From assembly GCF_048771995.1 (NCBI RefSeq), contig NC_133032.1, positions 18,801,001 to 18,865,000 of the forward strand: a DNA stretch of 64,000 nucleotides, given 5' to 3'. The DNA comes from Taeniopygia guttata (Eukaryota; Chordata; Aves; Passeriformes; Estrildidae). The notes beneath the pieces are model-generated. The model made no database searches and was not told the DNA's origin. It worked only from the letters and a program-made list of their open reading frames with translations. This document shows, one piece after another, positions 46,039 to 59,700 of this stretch. A program made the position numbers and the translations under genes. The number at the start of each line of letters is the position of its first letter. Position 1 is the stretch's first letter.

Positions 46039-46039
46039 T

Positions 46040-49000
46040 TGGTTTTGATTGACAATGCTAATTTTGGAAGCACAAAAGGGATTCACTGAGGAAACCTCAG
46101 CCCTGACAAAGCTTTTGATTTATAATTCAATTTAGTTTACCAAGTGCAGTTAACATTGCAAATTTCCTAATTCATAAACACAAGACAAAGAAAACAATAA
46201 AAAGCATTTTAGTGGGGCATATGGACAAGTAAGATTCAGTCTTACTTTCTTTCATGATAAAACATCCAAGAAGCCACACCAAATGCATATGTCAATCACC
46301 AGGCTAAATAAGTTAGCTGAGCTCAGACAAGTGGCTGTACACTATTGGAATACACCATTTAAACTACCTTTTCTCCCATAACTTTGAATTGTAAAATTGT
46401 GTTTGGTAATATATATATTTGTTTCTCTAGGATTGTTTTTGTTTTCTTCAGAATTTTTCTGTTGGATATTCCAAACAGTTAAGCATAACAAACAGTAGCA
46501 TGCAATGTGCAGAAACACAACTTTTGTGAAAGTAAATTAACAGAAAAATACTGTCATTTTTAAGAAAGAAGATTTTAAGTCTAACAGCTTTTTTCTAGAC
46601 CTGTGTAGGCCTTGTGCAGACCTCAGACCATGGAACAGCATACTGGTTTGTGAACTTCAGTAGCCCAGCTTTGTGACTATGCAGCTAATTGTGCCATTAG
46701 GGAGGTTGCTTCTGAGACAAACATCAGAGTTAGAAGACTCCTCTTGTTTATGGCTGGAATGGGAGGTGTTTTACCACCCCACCTCATCTGCCTGTTTCTG
46801 TTCCTGCCTATCTAGCAAACTCATTAAGCACATTATTGGCACATAAGACTACTTAAAATTGCTTGCTTAAAATCAAACATGTGCTTAGCTGGTTTGGTAA
46901 AACGAGGACTTCAGTCTGCAGTTACCAAGTTCCACATTGAAAAGGTCCTCCCTGAGAACATCCAGCTAAGTAAACACAGACTGGGATTTTGTGCCATCAC
47001 CTGCACTTGTGTTTGAAAACAACCTGAAGGAAGAGTTGTGAGGAGAGGGAGAGTTTCACTGCTATGATTCCTTCAGGGGCATCCTAGTATTATAGTTTGC
47101 AGATCTGAAGGAAATAAGAAACAACATATTGCTGCAATTTCATAAAATAACTTCAGAAATTTGAACTGAAAGTCAATTTATCCATCCCATAAGGTGGCAA
47201 CTTCATGGCTACTTTTGGCGTGCAGCAGTACCGACAGCAACACAAACTGGAGGAACAGTCTCTACACTGGTACTACCTGAACTCTCACAGTGGCTGAAAG
47301 TCAGAGTACTACAGCTCATTTTTAATTTCTTGTTGCAAATAGATTTCAGAGAGCCTAATCACTCTGTACAAGACTTAGTACGACAGCAAATGCATCTCTA
47401 TGCAATGAGGGGGAGTTCAAGCTAGCTTGTATTAAAAAAATGTATCAAAATGTCCAAAGAAACTTGTGTAAAGGGTATGTCTATTTCTAAACAGATGCCT
47501 GCTAAATTAGAAAACAGTTGTTTTTCTCTGTAGTTAAACACTTAAATAGTGAAAATTCAAACTTGAAGAAAAACACAGGCTAGTATTTGTAAAATTAAAC
47601 AATGCAGCCAGCTTAATGATGATGTCTAAATCAAATAAAAAATTAAAAAGTTTATGAACATATGATCATTTTTAAATGACAGAAATATCAAACCTGTCAC
47701 TTTTGAAGCTTTCATGGTCACGATGGTCAGAATTTCATGTTTCTATTTCCATGAAGTCAACAATGACTGATAAAATTCATAAGTTACAAGGAGAAAAATT
47801 TCCTGCATTCGAATACAAATATGTTGTATTTTAAAAAATAAGTTCCTTCTTTTTTTTAACTTTTACATTTGCTTCTAATCATCTGCTTCCATTCCAACAA
47901 AAGTTTATACCTTCTCAATTTTTTGCTTTAAATACAGAAATGAAATTTCAGAACAATGGAATATTTATCTTGTCTTCAAGGAAATATGAATTACTTATCC
48001 CATATGTCTTCTGTCACATTGATATCACGTGATTTCTACATGTTTAGTGTCACATAGTGTACCCACAAGAAAAATCAGAAGGCTGACTTCAGTCTTAGTG
48101 TGTAGCTAAGACACTGATGGTAAAAAATGACATTATTTCTTTGCTCCAGCATCAAACAAAAATCAGATCTAGATAATGAAAAAGACTTTTTTTGTCAGGA
48201 AGACATTTAAATTTGGGATAGTTATGAAAATTTCAACATCTGCTTCAGTCTGCTACTGCTTGAAGTATATACTCTATATTGCCAATGTTTAGTACATGTG
48301 GTACATTGTAGACCACAACACATTTAAGGAGTAGCAGGTGATATTTAACACAGTGAAACACTGTGGTGTGGACACCTGCAATCTCTGTGTGAATCACTTT
48401 GATTAATTATAATAACCCTAATGACTTGATCCATGGAGCTGCTTTAATAAGGCCCACATGATGATGCCTTGAAAGCTGAAGACTCTAGTCAGAGTTTAAA
48501 GAAAAAAGTAATTTTTCTTGAACACTTAAAATTTCTAAATGCTACCTAAGCAAGTTTTTACTGTGCTTTTTTGAGAGGAATTTCCTAATACTTAAAAAAA
48601 AATTCACTATCTTTGCCATTATTTGTCAAACACTACTAGTGTTGTACTGCCAGCGTACTCTGCAGTAGCTGCACACCCAATGGAACATAAATTCTGCTTT
48701 CTTGCCTGGTCCCTTAGTCTATCTAATTTACAAACTGTGTAAAAAAACCAAGTACCTTTCCCATTCCCTTCTCTCCTTCCATTTGTGCTGTCTCCCTTAC
48801 TTCTCATTTCCATTCATTCATATACAGAAACTATTATCTCTCCTCTCATTTACTATTTTCATTTTACTCCCTCCTCGATCAACTATGTGAACAAAGAGAG
48901 TTATGAATTAGAACTTCACATAAAACTTCTCACTGAAAAAATGCTGTCCTACATCCTTATAGAACCAACAAAACAGAACCCAAAATATATTGATATATTA

Positions 49001-52000
49001 TATTCTTGTTGAATTTCCAGTTTTCCAGATATACTTTAGAAAAAAATTACTTTCCTTCCTCCCCCCCACTTTCTTTAAGCTTAGAAATAACTAAAAAATT
49101 CTAAATTGTTAAATCACTAAATCCTGACTTAAAATCGAATCACACTTCCACTACCCTTATCAGCTTCTCTTTCCCTGCTAATACTACAAACAGTACTTTG
49201 TAAGAAAAATTTTAGGACTTTAAATACAGAACCTACAAATACAAATTGAATTGTATGCAGAAGAATATCCACGCTTGTGTGCTGCAACTGGCTTTTGAAA
49301 GGCTGCTGCCTTTAAGGTGCCTATGATTCTTATCTGAGCCACTGTAATTGAATATACAAGACACATCAGACTTTTTCAAGGCAAACTAAAACCTGCTTGC
49401 AAAAAATTGTTTCTGAAGAAGGCACTTTCAGTTGCTTCCAACATAGAAAACAAAACTAAGGCACTAAGTGAATTTTGCAATTACTTTATCTGTTTCATAT
49501 GGGAACAACTTACTGGAAACTGCACATTATCAGGGTTCCTATTCACTACTTTCATGTTGATAGGGGTCACTTATATCATCTCCTTTGAAATACCTAAGGA
49601 GATTTATAGATGTCAATTTTGACAAATTTTCCTTTTATATTATTTCTTTATGTATCATCCTCATACATTTACGCGCATGGAACAAGGAAGAAAGAAAAAC
49701 ATTTGCCTTCTCAGCGCTTCACTTTAGAGAGCAGGCCCTACTAACAAAACCCGCACCCAGAGTAAAGAACATACTCATTAAGTGTTCCATTTCCTTCCAC
49801 AAAACAGTAATTAATATTGTTGTACTGGGAATATATTTTATCTAATATTGAGACATTAGCATTTAATGTCCTTAGCATTTAATAGATATGAGTCCTTAGC
49901 ATTTAATAGATATTATATATACATATTTCATCAATTTTGGAAACATTTTAACAAATCTGTGGACATCTATGATTTGTAAAATGAAAAGAAACAAACAGAC
50001 ATACCATTTTTCATAATGGATCCATTCTCTGGGAACAGTTGAAGCAATAGCTGTGTTACTCATTGGCCAAAGAAATTTGATAAATCTTTATTTATTTATA
50101 AGAACCACTTTCTACTATTTTGTAAGAAAACCGTAAGTAAGAACAGATACACAGACTTCTGGTTTGCCCCATGTATTATTTAAAGAAGCTTTAAAACTTT
50201 TTTTTTCCTGAGTTATGTTTTGTGACTCAAGAGGAAAAACCCTCAAATATTAATCTATTTCTCATAGTCTAACAATGAAGGAAAAGCAAAAAGAACCCAA
50301 TACTTTAAATTTGATGAGCATCCAAGAAAAGCAAGCACTGAACTCTACACTTTTATTTTTGCAGAATCAATTTCTAAATAGGAAATCATATATGCCATAC
50401 TAAAGGGTTCCAGCTGAGAAAAGAACATTAATTTAGGAAGTTTATAATTTGTGGCGAAGAAGGGGATGGACATCTGATATGTACTTTTTCAGTCCTCTGA
50501 ATGTAAGTACAGTTAGAAACACAGTATTTTCTATGATATCTCTAAATCTAAATAACACATGCAAACAAGGGACTCAGTTGGAAAGGCAATTGCATAGGAT
50601 CTGTAAGATGTTGGACACTTTTCTTCATTCCATTTTGGAGAAATCCGTGAGAGATACAGGGTAAATATGCGGAGCAAGTACTGCAGTCTGCTGCTACTAT
50701 ATTTATGTGCACATATACATAGCCTTGTGACTCTTCTGCGGGCAGGATGCCACTGACTTTTCCATAACGTCAAGCAAGTGATTTATGTGATCAGGTGAAG
50801 ACATGTACATGATATTTTTTTCCAGCTCATTTCCTCTCTCTGCCTGTTCTTTAACTTGAAGATAAATTTAAGTTTCTGCTATCCAAACTGCATCTTGATG
50901 GAGAAAAATGTCTAATGTTTTAATATTATGATTGAAGCAATTCTTAAATATGTTATTTTGGCCCAGTTTTGCACAGATGACATCTACTTGGATGAAGTAC
51001 AAAAATGCTGCACTCTTTAAATCCCTGCTTCCAGTGAGAAGTGTGAGTGTATTGCAGTGATATGCAAAACCACAGCAGGTCTAGTCATGCATGTACAGAA
51101 TGACAGAATGCTGGACAACATGAAATTGTAAAGTACATGCAGAACCTGTGTGTATCTGTGGTGTTGGCCAAGCTGTTGAGGACGCAATGAAGCAGAAGTC
51201 CTAGAAGTGTGAATCATTTCGCAAAATTTTCCAAGGTGGGACTTTGAAAATCTGAATCAGGCAGATCAAGCTCAAGAACTGCTATTTGCAAGGGCGACTG
51301 TTTTGTTTACTGTTGTCACAGCCAAACAGCCATCCAAAATTGAGCTTTTCCTGAACTACCTTTTTTTAAATACTACAAGTGGATGACACTACAAAAGTCC
51401 TTGTCTTGCTTTACAAGAACCTTTGCGATAAATTGGAAAACACACCTAAACTCTGAATGCAAGAGATGGAGACAAAGCTAATGCTTTGTCATGCTAATGA
51501 CTGGCCTAAAATCCAAAGATTCAGTTCCAGTTCAGGGCTTTTTTAATACCCTGAATAAACACTGTGGTTCTTAAGGAATTCTATTATTGAAGAGTCCTTG
51601 TCTAAACTAAAAATGTGCTTTGAAGCTAGCACTAATATGACTTCATAGTCCACTCCTTTGAACTGCAATGGCAGGCACCAGCTGGACATGGACTGTATTG
51701 TCACACTAATCTAGTCCTGAAAGCAGAAGCATTGCAGTGGAATGCTTCTCCATTATGCTAACTTAGAGGGACTTTCTCTTTCCTGAAGACCTTCCAGCTA
51801 CTAAGCAAGCATTAGAAAAGATTTGCTAATATAAGTGACCACTCCTTTTGGTGGCTGACCTCCAAAATATGTCTCAAAGCTGTTAGAAATATGATAATTA
51901 ACACTCTATATAATAAACTGAAGAATTCTGTAGTTAAAAGATAATTTTGTTTTAAATCCTAATTCTCTATATTACCTAGTGGAAAGACCTATTGATAAGA

Positions 52001-53089
52001 AATATGAAATTAATACCACTGATGGAATTTGTAGAAGAATACAGTAGTGGGTACTAGTGAATCACCAAGGAGATCTGCAATTTTGAAGGAGAATGTTTCT
52101 TTTCTTCATCATCGCCTTCTGTTAGATTTGTCCAACAATCCAGAGAAGACCCAAAAGAAATTATAAATCACTGTCTAATAAATGCTGTGCACAGGTGAAT
52201 TTTAATAATGATTTATTTGTAAAGAAACAAAATAAAAATGTAGATATATCTTGGATAGCACCCAAAATTCATCTGTTCCTCACCCATGGCCAATCTCTAC
52301 TAATGGACACAGCAAACACCACAAACATGCTCAGGAATCAGGCATCTTGCAGTTCAGTCCATCTTCTGTTCCACTGCATCAGGCAGAAGAATGGGATCAT
52401 GCCTCAAATTGAAGTTAATCTCTTATGGTCTGTCAAGTTCAAGATGCACTCCTTGAAACCAAAGTTTCTCTTTAAACCTGTTTGAAAAATGTCAGTTAAT
52501 ATTGCCCATATTTTTAATGGTGGCATAGACAGGTTTTTGTGGTCTAGTGAAAATAAAAGATTAGATATCAAATGAACTGTGATTACAGAGAGAATATAAA
52601 ATATTCTAAATCTCATCTTACTGACCAAAAGATACTATCTATAAACAACAGAAGATTAGAGAAAAAATTAGGATAAATCTAACCTTTCCATACTGTCTAC
52701 ATGTTTTAATCATACTGAATTCTCTGTGTGATTTACGTAAAATTATGATGATCTTGCATGTCAGGTTTTACTTAGGAATAACTGCCATAGCCCAGTAATA
52801 TGGAAAAAAATCCCTGAACAAAATATGTGGGATCAATGCCATGAAGCCAAGTGCGCAGGCAGCTCACAAGGAAAAGTACAAAGCTTTTGAATCAACATGT
52901 GCAAAACCTTTCCTTTATGTTTACATGTTGTGCTACATCTAGATAGATAAACCTTAGAAATTTAAAGACAAAAATGTTCTTTTTTTTTTATCAGAATCTT
53001 ATATTCATTCTTATCAGAATTTTATATTCATGAGGCAAGAATTCATCCTGTGCTGAAAGTCAAAGGGATTAGTGACTTAATGTATCTCA
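46040..53089. other. Intergenic region between TTN and CCDC141
   Basis: About 7 kb, AT rich. All ORFs are under 100 codons and none resembles a known protein or has supporting splice sites. One short tandem duplication (49868-49915) is present. Muscle enhancers could lie here but I cannot point to one. Confidence 0.6.
49868..49915 (+). repeat. 24-bp tandem duplication
   Basis: Two copies of GTCCTTAGCATTTAATAGAT followed by ATGA or ATTA, preceded by a partial copy (AGCATTTAAT, 49858-49867). Confidence 0.9.
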
Positions 53090-53095
53090 TTTATT
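53090..53095 (-). terminator. Possible poly(A) signal of CCDC141
   Basis: AATAAA on the minus strand, about 500 bp after the stop codon. The hexamer is common in AT-rich DNA, so support is weak. Confidence 0.3.
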
Positions 53096-53590
53096 TAATC
53101 TGAAATTGCACAGTGGGAAGCATTGTTATCTTTAATCAATTAAGGAATAACAACAGTTCCTGTCTTATTAGGATTGCTACTTATTCTTTAGAATAAGACT
53201 TGACTAATATAAAACCTTGCTTATATATTCTGCTCATGAAACTTCACGTAACTGCATCAATTTGCACTTCTGTAGTACTTTGTGTTTTAAATTCTTCAAT
53301 GTTACTTTAATATCTAGATTAAGATGACTAGATTTCAAAAAACTATTTCACTAAACATAAATACATAATAAACATAAATACCTTGCACAGGCTCAATTTT
53401 CTAATGTATTACTAATTATTTGATCTAAAAATTACGCATCTTTTGATGAAGAATTAAGTGAAAAAGGGAGTCACGTATTCTGCACATAACATAGAAATTC
53501 ATAGATTAGGAAGAGTGATGTGTGCTTTTTAAATTAAGGTTGTTACAGTTGTTGCAGTAGTACAAGTTGCAGCATGGAGTAAGATGCAGG

Positions 53591-53760
53591 TTACCTTACT
53601 GGAGTACATTTAGCCACTGGCCTTTCTTCTCTCCCACATGGTGTGTCCTGGGCTTGTACTAGCTCCGCTGTGGTGACATTCACTTCTTCTGAAAAGTATC
53701 CATCTTCACATTCTGGTTTAGCCTGAGTTACACTGGAAGTGTTGGGGGGTTTATTTTTCT
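53591..53760 (-). CDS. CCDC141: CCDC141 last exon: C-terminal tail and stop
   Basis: (G)AG start, [37 protein letters not shown], ending CTPVR and TAA at 53593-53591. The stop overlaps a possible donor (CCAGTAAG|GTAACC), so splicing onward to another exon cannot be excluded, but I found no candidate exon downstream. Confidence 0.65.
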
Positions 53761-56700
53761 CTGAAACAAAATACGTCCATTAGTTGCTCATGTAATAAGG
53801 CAAGAGGGTGCCAAAAGCATGCAGCTGGCAGGAGCAATCACCTATCACCGTCACGAAAGCAGAACAGTGGGCCTTTCCAATTTCATTGCTGGCAACACAG
53901 ATATATTTCCCAGTATCAGCAAGGACTACATTTCTTTTTAAAAGGTAATAGGTATCTCCTAATTTCTCAGTCTGTAAAACAAGAGAATATACATAGGGGA
54001 TAATTAGTACCATAAAGCAAATTTTTCTCCCAAGAAAAATTTCAAGAACATTAAAACATACACTGATATCTCCAGATACCACTTGGATGTCATCCTTTGT
54101 CCAGCAGACATGTGGTTTGGGCTTTCCATGTATAGTGCAATGCAAGATTAAATCGTCTCCTTCCTGCAGAGTTCTATGTCCAAACTTTTGTATGAAGTTT
54201 GGCTGTTTTCCTTGTACTGAAAAAAAAAAATCAAATCAGTATTCATTGTGTTTTAAAAGACAGCTAAAGCAACTGAAGAAAAGAATCTGTTCTGGCAATG
54301 TTTATCACATTAAAAGACAAAGAGAGCCTTTACTGATGCCTGGAACTCAGAATAACTTGTTTGCAAGACAATTGTTATATATCGTTTATCTAGCTAATAT
54401 AACATTTGTTAAAAAACATGGATTTTAAGCACCCAAGAATTTCATGCATCAGCATAGTGGTATTAGTTCTGTGGAAGTGGTAAAGAATTATATTGTTTGG
54501 TACGATATTAAGCAAGTCTGTGTCAATTATTGCTTCAGCAAAGGTGGAAGATTAATCATTCCACACAAATTTAAAGTGACAAAGTCATGAGAGCAAATTT
54601 TATAATTTAGTGCATTCCTGTACATCACATTTCTTCATTTCCCCCCTCTATTATTTTAGTTTTTAAAAAAGTTGTTGTAAAGATTTAGAAAATTGATATT
54701 TGCAACTAATATGAAGGGCAGAATTATGGCTCTCTACAGCTTTGACCACATCATTATTTTGGCTGTCATTAATATTGAAACCATGTGCTACCACATCATC
54801 CAGTACAAATTTGGTTCAGATGAAGGATGAGCAATTTGTTTTTTATTGCAATATCCAAAGCACGTGAGATTGATTTTGTGCTAGCCTCATGCCAACTGTG
54901 GAAGGACAGGTGATACCTGAACCACTACAAGGACTGATCAATACAAATTAACCCATCAAAATTGAAGAAATTTTGATCATCAGCATCAGTTTGTACTGAA
55001 TAAAAGAATTGCTTTCTGTGACATGTAACTCAATGACCTGTAAAGCTGGATTTATTGAATCATTGTATTACCACCTGAGGTTCCACTTATATTCCCCCTA
55101 TGAGGTTGCAGTAAAAAGAGAAGACAAGCTCAGAATTCACTAAGTATTCTTGACACAGGGAATGTAAACTAGAAGATGTTAACACAAGAACACACAAAGA
55201 CACCCTACAATAAAAACTATCTTTTTGCATCTCTATCACATAAAGAATGTGTCCTCCTTTCTCTTTAGTATAAATTGTACCACATTTCCAAAATATTTGA
55301 CAAAGGTTATCACTGGCCTTCTCCAAAACAGAAAGGTTTGGAACTGCCATGACACCATAACTCCACTGTTTAAGGATGAAAACCATTTCTTTGTGTTATT
55401 ATGAAACAAAAATCAACTTACTTCACACAGGTGCCCATCAACTTCTAAACCCAAATATATTGAGCCAAAGGCTATTTTTGCCAAGTGTGGGCCTGCTGGC
55501 ATCACAAGGCAGACATTTTGACCACTGTATTAATAAATTCACTTCTTAAGTGAGCTCATAGTTCCAATAAGCTTTTAAGCTTATCTGCTTTCATATTCTT
55601 CCTAGGTACTGCAGGGCTGAGGCACCAAGGCAAAGCAGAAGAATGTAAGTTTTGCTCTCCCATATTGATGCTAACTTTGTGTGACCTCTCTATTAGCCAG
55701 CCAGAGCAGCTCAACTCAGTTCTTAGCTGTTGAAGGTTAGCATGTGCAAGCTGCCACCCCCATTGCATTGCATGCACCTGAAGCCCAGAAATTTGAGATC
55801 TCCAGCTTCACTTCAAGCAAGAGAACCAAGTTTACATCCCTGCCTACTCTTTGCAGGCAGTTAGCAACAGGTCACAAATAGAACATGATTAGCTAGTATT
55901 CCAGTGGAAAACATTAAGTGGGCCTCAGCCGCTCCTTGGGATAATTTTGGCTGGATTCCATAACTTGTGCAGTTTGGATTACCTTGTGTAGTCATGTTGA
56001 ATCTGATACCAAAATGATTTTTACCATTAAAAAAAAAAAAAAATTCTGAGTGGAATGGTGACTGTAATAATGATCAGACCACATCTTGACTTTATATCAG
56101 TAAGGCAGCAGAACATAAAAAGTGAAAGGTTCGGTTTCTAGAGAGCAAAGGTATGTGCAAATAAAATCATTAAGTTCTTACAACTCTTTCAGGCACAGGC
56201 TTTACCTCAACAAAGTCTGCTGTGAAAAAAAGATTTTATCATTTGACAGCAACCTTCAAAATAGAATGGGTGGTTATATTTCACCAATGGTTTTCACATG
56301 ATAGCATAACAAAAACTCAGAATACAATTTGTTAATTGCAAATTATTTCTTGGCTGGATATCCCATGATCCCATCCACACAGGTTAGAAAGAACAGATCA
56401 CTTCTTCCATTGTGGGAAAAATAATCAGGTAGCCAGTGGTACTGAAATACCACTCTTACAGCTGCAGACAATAATTTTGTCAACTATTAAATATTCCATG
56501 AATTATCTGTAGGAACCAGTAGAGTTATGCTGCAAACTGGGGAATAAGCACAGAAAAATCATCAACCTGAAGCAATGCAAAATCTGCAGGAGAAAAGTTC
56601 ACCTTCATCTGTCTATTACACTGCCTTCACCCCTGCCTAAAGTCTCTCTTACATACAGGTGTGCAGGTCAAGCCAAATTGGTTTTAACAGCTAATTTTTA

Positions 56701-59700
56701 AATTAAATTGCTTCACAGTTATTCTCAATCTATTTACACTAGGCATGTAATTTCCAGTCTCTGGTGTCTTGAAATGCGAAATTAGCAGTTTTATGAACTT
56801 CCCCTGTCTTCTCTATGAATTTAGGTTAGGCAGATTCCCACCATGCTGCTTAGAGACTTTAGATTTGCTCAACATTACTCTAAATTACTCTAAACTCTAA
56901 CAGCACACTTTACTGTTTGGAGATTTTGTCTCAGTCAAGCTCCTAACACAAACATAAGGATTCCTTTATTAGGAATTAAGCAGGTGTCGTGACCCAGTTG
57001 ACCTGAAATATCCATAACCCCAGAGCTTCAGTCTCCTTGAATACCATGTGTAACCTCTTTAAAGTCTTGGCAGTAATTTTTCAAGACACAGTTCCTCTAG
57101 ACCACAGATGATAACACACACACAAAAATTACTCCTTTACCCTAGAAAAGTCTCCAGAGAAAGGTGCAGAAGTAAGCATACCTTACCAGTCATTTGAGAG
57201 GAACTCACCTTCTCCTTTGCAGCTCCAGCCACATCTGATCCAATCTGGGTAATGACTCATCCTCCCTCTGCCTACTGACTCAAACCTGCGACCTCAGACA
57301 GGCTGCTTCTCTTGAAAAATTAAAATAATTAATTCCTTTCCCCCTCCAAATTTAGGTACCTTGTGTAAACACCCCTTCACACGACTCCATGTCTTCTAGT
57401 CAGGCAGTATCTTTCACCATTTTCTTAAAGGGTGTCTTCATATGGGGAAGAAGGAAGGGAGTGTAGGTTAGTTATATGCTTAATGTCTTTCTTCTAAGGA
57501 TGGGGGGACTGAGGCTTGAATCTTCACTATAAGGGAGCCATCAGGAAGATGTAAACATTTTGGGATACTGAAGAAACTATAGGCTCAAAACTGTGAGTGC
57601 AATGAGGGGAAGTCAGTGTTGTGAACCAAGAAAGAACCAGAACCATACAAAACACCCAGATGCATTCCCTGCTCTACAGTATGGTTAAAAGAAGGAAGAG
57701 GTAAAGCATGTAGAGTATAAACTATTAAAAAATATAATGAGAGTGGGAAGCATTATGTTAAGATTATTAGCTGCAACAGAATGAGTGTTTTTTTTCCCTT
57801 CAAAGAAATACTAATGCATCATTAGATTACATCACTGTCACTTCCTTTTTTTTTCTCCCCTTTTTTTAGATTATCTAAATAGAACACAGCTGGAATTTTC
57901 CAGTAATTTTTTTTTTAAATACTCATTTGAGTCCTTAAATAAAGGGTATTTAAATCCAGACTGCCAGCACAGCAGTAACCAGTGTTGATTATGTCTTTGT
58001 TTACAAAGCAGAACATTAAAACCATGAGAGTTTCAGAGTCCTGCTGTGAATCCAGTATCTCTAATCATTCTTTTTGAAATCTTGTTTCTTGCAGCAATTA
58101 AAATTGTGGCTGATATCCACCCATTAAAAACTGTGCATTTAAAGCTATTCCTGATTGAAAGTGGATGCAATAACACACTCACAAAATCAACTTTTGTTTA
58201 CCTAAAATTCACAGAAACTGTCAAATTCTCAGAGGAAATCTTTAAGAATCAAACAAACAAAGGTATTATATACTTCTACAATGATTTATTAAGATCTAAA
58301 TTACCTTTATTGTGAAATGGAAAATACACTGCAGGAAAACAGGTGAAATTTATACCTGAGGAAATCCTTATGAATCTATATTTTTGGGAGATTACTGAAC
58401 TTAGAAAGTGGTTCATAAAGGGTAATACCAAGTTAGTTAGAACTTACTGTGTTCCCCATCTGTTCACCACCTCCTCCTCCTGCTCCCTCTCATTGCTGTG
58501 AGGTTATATCATGAGAATTTTTCCTTTTTCAAAGTTACAGGAATTTTTTAAATGTTGCAGTCACTAGGCCAAAATATCTGACCCTCAGCAAATACAATAT
58601 CTATTCTTTTCATAGCATGCTACACAGTTAAAGGTTTACTTCATTCCAGCAAATTATGCAAGAGAAGGTAAATACTTCCTCTTAAAATATTTTCTACAGC
58701 AATGCAATTGTAACACAAAAGCTGGTAATCAAAAGATGCAGGAAAAATCATGTAGCTGTTTGACAACTCTTTTTACTGCATAAATGCAACAAATACTGAG
58801 GCTGAAGAATGACATTATACTTGAGAATTTATAAATTGGGTCTTCCACCAGCACAATTACATCATTGTTATGTAATAGTTAAACAAATTAGAACTTCAAT
58901 AAAAAATATATTTGTGGTTGTTCTTGTCAAGAAGGAAATATAAACTGTAGGTGAACAAAGTATTGGTTTGGATTTACTGTTTTGAATTTAAAAGATAATT
59001 CTCTTTGACTGACTTTTTTTTTTTTTTTTTTAAATTTGAATACACTTTTGGATGTTTCCCTGATTTGGTTGATTCCGTTTGAAATCAGTGCATTAAAAAT
59101 TTCAAATGAGTGCAAATGCTCACTTCATAAGTTATTAACTTTCTTGTACACTAACAGTTTAGAGGATTATTAGAAATATTTGTATCTTTAACTTTGTAAG
59201 AAGACAGAGAAAGTATCACAGACATCTATTTAAGCAGAGTGGTATATTGGAATGTTTCATTTTATAAACATTGGTACTTTTATGTCCTAGATGCCACTTA
59301 CACGAATCCTGATGGTTCTGGGTCAGTTCTGTAGCACAATCACAACTCTATTGAACTACTGCAGCTTTCCTTTGTGGAGACTGTATGCTGGGCTGAGACA
59401 GATTTAAATCTGATATATATTAGTTCAATCATGAATGGTTTGATACCCTGCCTAAGAAGCTTTGTCCTAAAATTTTTTTTTTTTTTTTTTGTATGCATAC
59501 AAACAAATATGTGCCTGGAAAAAATACAATTGATGTTTAAAAAAAATTCCAACACCCTCCACACCCTATCCCAAGAGAAGACTTATCCCAAAATATACAA
59601 TGATCTGAGCACTTTACCTGGCTCTATGCTGACATTTAAAACCTACAACCATTAAAACTGTTTCCAGTGCTTTGGAATGCCTACATTTTTAGAAAGCAAA

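Noticed and set aside
52195..52485. 96-codon plus-strand ORF in the intergenic region
   Set aside because: No homology recognised and no gene-like context; length compatible with chance.
58046..58315. 89-codon plus-strand ORF in the CCDC141 intron
   Set aside because: AT-rich, no recognisable domain, no splice or promoter support; such lengths occur by chance.
58983..59490. Long poly(T) runs (near 59012-59032 and 59468-59490) as retrocopy tails
   Set aside because: I could not find a matching gene body or target-site duplications beside them.
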